From Flavobacteriales bacterium UBA6772 (GTDB lineage: Bacteria; Bacteroidota; Bacteroidia; Flavobacteriales; Flavobacteriaceae), in assembly GCA_905181765.1 (NCBI GenBank), contig CAJIYW010000006.1, positions 124,001 through 188,000 on the forward strand: 64,000 bases of DNA. The letters are read 5' to 3'. Below, in pieces: positions 62,615 to 64,000 of the stretch. Below the pieces are notes generated by a model. That model made no database searches. It was not told where the DNA came from and was given only the letters and a program-made list of their open reading frames with translations. Positions within the stretch are counted from its first letter, which is position 1. The number at the start of each line of letters is the position of its first letter. The position numbers and the translations under genes are program-made.

Positions 62615-63525
62615 TTGTTAGAAATAAAAAAATTGCTGCAATTGATATTGGCTCTAATGCTATTAGGCTGCTAATCTCAAATGTAATTATCTCTGAAGAC
62701 AGAGAACCTCAATTTAAAAAATCTTCTTTAGTGAGGGTTCCAATTCGTCTAGGAGCAGATGCTTTTACTAATAATGGTATTATTAGCGATACCAATATTA
62801 GCAGATTAATAGACGCGATGGAAGCATTTAAATTATTAATGAACGTGCATGGAGTAGCACAATACAAAGCTTGTGCAACCTCTGCAATGAGAGAGGCGAC
62901 CAACAGCAAAGAGGTTACTGATAAAATATTATCGAAGACAGGTGTAAAAATTGATGTTATTGGAGGTAAAGAAGAAGCAGCTATTATATTCTCTACAGAT
63001 TTAAGTGAATTAATTGAAGGAGAAAACTCTTATTTATATGTAGATGTTGGAGGTGGAAGTACAGAGTTTACATTGTTTTCTAAGGGTGAAATTATAAGCT
63101 CAAAATCTTTTAAAATGGGTACCGTACGTCTTCTAAATAACAATAAAGCGCTAAACAAAGAAATATTTACCAACGTAGAAAAGTGGATTAAAAAGAGCAC
63201 AAAAGATTTAAAAAGAGTCTCTTTAATTGGTTCTGGAGGAAATATTAATAAATTATTTAAAATGTCTGGCAGATCAGAAGGAAAACCTATCTCTTTCATC
63301 TATTTAAATGCACAATACCAGTTTTTAAAACAAATGTCATATGATGATAGAATTTCTGAATTAAGTCTAAACCCAGATAGAGCAGATGTTATTATACCCG
63401 CTACAAAAATTTATCTTTCTGCAATGAAATGGAGTGGTGCTAGAAAAATATATGTTCCTAAAATAGGATTATCTGACGGGATTATCAAAAGTTTATACTA
63501 TTCTAGTCTAGAAAAAAAAGTTTAA
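62615..63525 (+). CDS. Exopolyphosphatase / Ppx-GppA phosphatase
   Basis: About 300 residues of a Ppx/GppA phosphatase that cleaves polyphosphate or pppGpp. Visible motifs: AAIDIGSNAIRLLI (phosphate 1 loop), the YKACATSAMREATN region, YLYVDVGGGSTEFTLF (phosphate 2) and LIGSGGNINKLF (adenosine-like motif). The main frame has no ATG before 62731 (a GTG), but the family's start lies further upstream. A TTG at 62615 in a neighbouring frame gives LEIKK and joins the DIGSN motif if one A is added to the run at 62626-62632. A start codon inside the frame (ATT) is the other choice. Short form, lacking the C-terminal HD part of E. coli Ppx. Confidence 0.85.
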
Positions 63526-64000
63526 ATATTTTCTTTTAAATGAGTATAAATAAGTCTATTAAATACCTCATTATCATTATTTAAAAAAGAGGTTTCTATT
63601 GGAAGATATGATACGTTTTTAATTTTATTTACCAATCGAACATAATCTTTTTCTGTAGTTAAAATTATTTTTGAGGATTTCATGGTATCAAATTTATTTT
63701 TAACTTCTTCTATTTCCTTATCAGAAAAATAATGATGATCTGCATATTTTAAATGCTGAAATTGCACGTTTAAACTTTTTAAATAATTTAATAATGGTGC
63801 AGGATTTGCAATACCTGTAATTAACAATACTTCAAAATTTTTCAGGTCTGAAGTTAACATCTCTGTTGCACCTAAAACAGATTCTGCATAAGAAATACTG
63901 GTAAAGAATACTTCTTTATTAAATTTAAGTAACTTTTGTTTTATTAATTTTTGTGATTCTTTAGTTAAATGTTCAGGACATTTGGTCACCAAGATTATAT
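63522..64000 (-). CDS. lpxK: Tetraacyldisaccharide 4'-kinase, C-terminal part (runs off the window)
   Basis: The last ~157 residues of LpxK, which phosphorylates the 4' position of the lipid A disaccharide at the inner membrane. Segments seen are VTKCPEHL near the window edge, LLITGIANPAPLLNYLKS near residue 58 of the fragment, LKYADHHYFSDKEIEEV near 81 and ILTTEKDYVRL near 110, all typical of the family's second half. The N-terminal part with the Walker A site lies beyond 64000. The stop overlaps the ppx stop by 3-4 bases, so the two genes are convergent. Confidence 0.92.
   Translation of the reverse strand, partial: IILVTKCPEHLTKESQKLIKQKLLKFNKEVFFTSISYAESVLGATEMLTSDLKNFEVLLITGIANPAPLLNYLKSLNVQFQHLKYADHHYFSDKEIEEVKNKFDTMKSSKIILTTEKDYVRLVNKIKNVSYLPIETSFLNNDNEVFNRLIYTHLKENI

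Overview
The window is AT-rich chromosomal DNA of a marine Flavobacteriaceae bacterium, probably Polaribacter or a close relative. That placement is inferred from three things. The gene order NUDIX-pyrE-SRPBCC-birA-rsfS-ftsH-LUD-cdsA-psd is typical of the family. Shine-Dalgarno sites are largely absent and Bacteroidetes-type -7 elements (TAnnTTTG) sit upstream of many genes. A proteorhodopsin lies divergently next to a blh carotenoid oxygenase. No tRNA, rRNA, insertion sequence, prophage or CRISPR array was seen; this is mostly core genome.

Layout. 1-3.9 kb: a lactonase-like lipoprotein and a molybdenum hydroxylase pair (iorAB-like). 4-13.5 kb: a SulP anion transporter, then NUDIX/pyrE, birA, rsfS, ftsH and a phospholipid block (cdsA, psd, acyl-CoA-binding protein, YceI lipoprotein). 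13.5-19.7 kb: a TIGR01777 epimerase, a VWA/AAA+ pair, an M28 peptidase and yaaA. 19.7-22.3 kb: the light-harvesting locus (blh, proteorhodopsin and a decayed membrane-protein gene). 22.6-38.4 kb: serine dehydratase, dnaK, kynurenine pathway genes (kmo, kynU), an NlpC/P60 lipoprotein, a SerB-SerA fusion, a UbiA-like membrane protein and gcvP. 38.4-45.7 kb: an M15 peptidase, pyruvate dehydrogenase E1 alpha and E2, a GNAT enzyme and a second E2. 45.8-56.9 kb: an almost complete haem pathway (hemF, hemE, hemL, hemB, hemC/hemD, hemA on the minus strand; an AraC regulator, a TrmH methylase, hemH and hemJ on the plus strand). 57-64 kb: recR, a sodium symporter, a DUF1338 protein, an HI0933-type flavoprotein, pdxH, a SixA-like phosphatase, ppx and the end of lpxK.

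How the genes work together. Blh cleaves beta-carotene to retinal, which proteorhodopsin binds to pump protons. The haem cluster covers glutamyl-tRNA to protohaem, with HemJ as the protoporphyrinogen oxidase. The serine/glycine genes (SerB-SerA, SdaA, GcvP) and the two 2-oxoacid dehydrogenase E2 proteins form the central-metabolism component.

The most unusual property is the number of broken reading frames. Single-base indels interrupt iorA, birA, pdhC, hemF, hemL, hemC/hemD, an HI0933 flavoprotein (twice) and probably the start of ppx. Several of these genes should be essential, so sequence error is the simplest explanation. The gene beside proteorhodopsin is different: it carries TAA, TAG and TGA in one frame plus a frameshift, and looks truly decayed.
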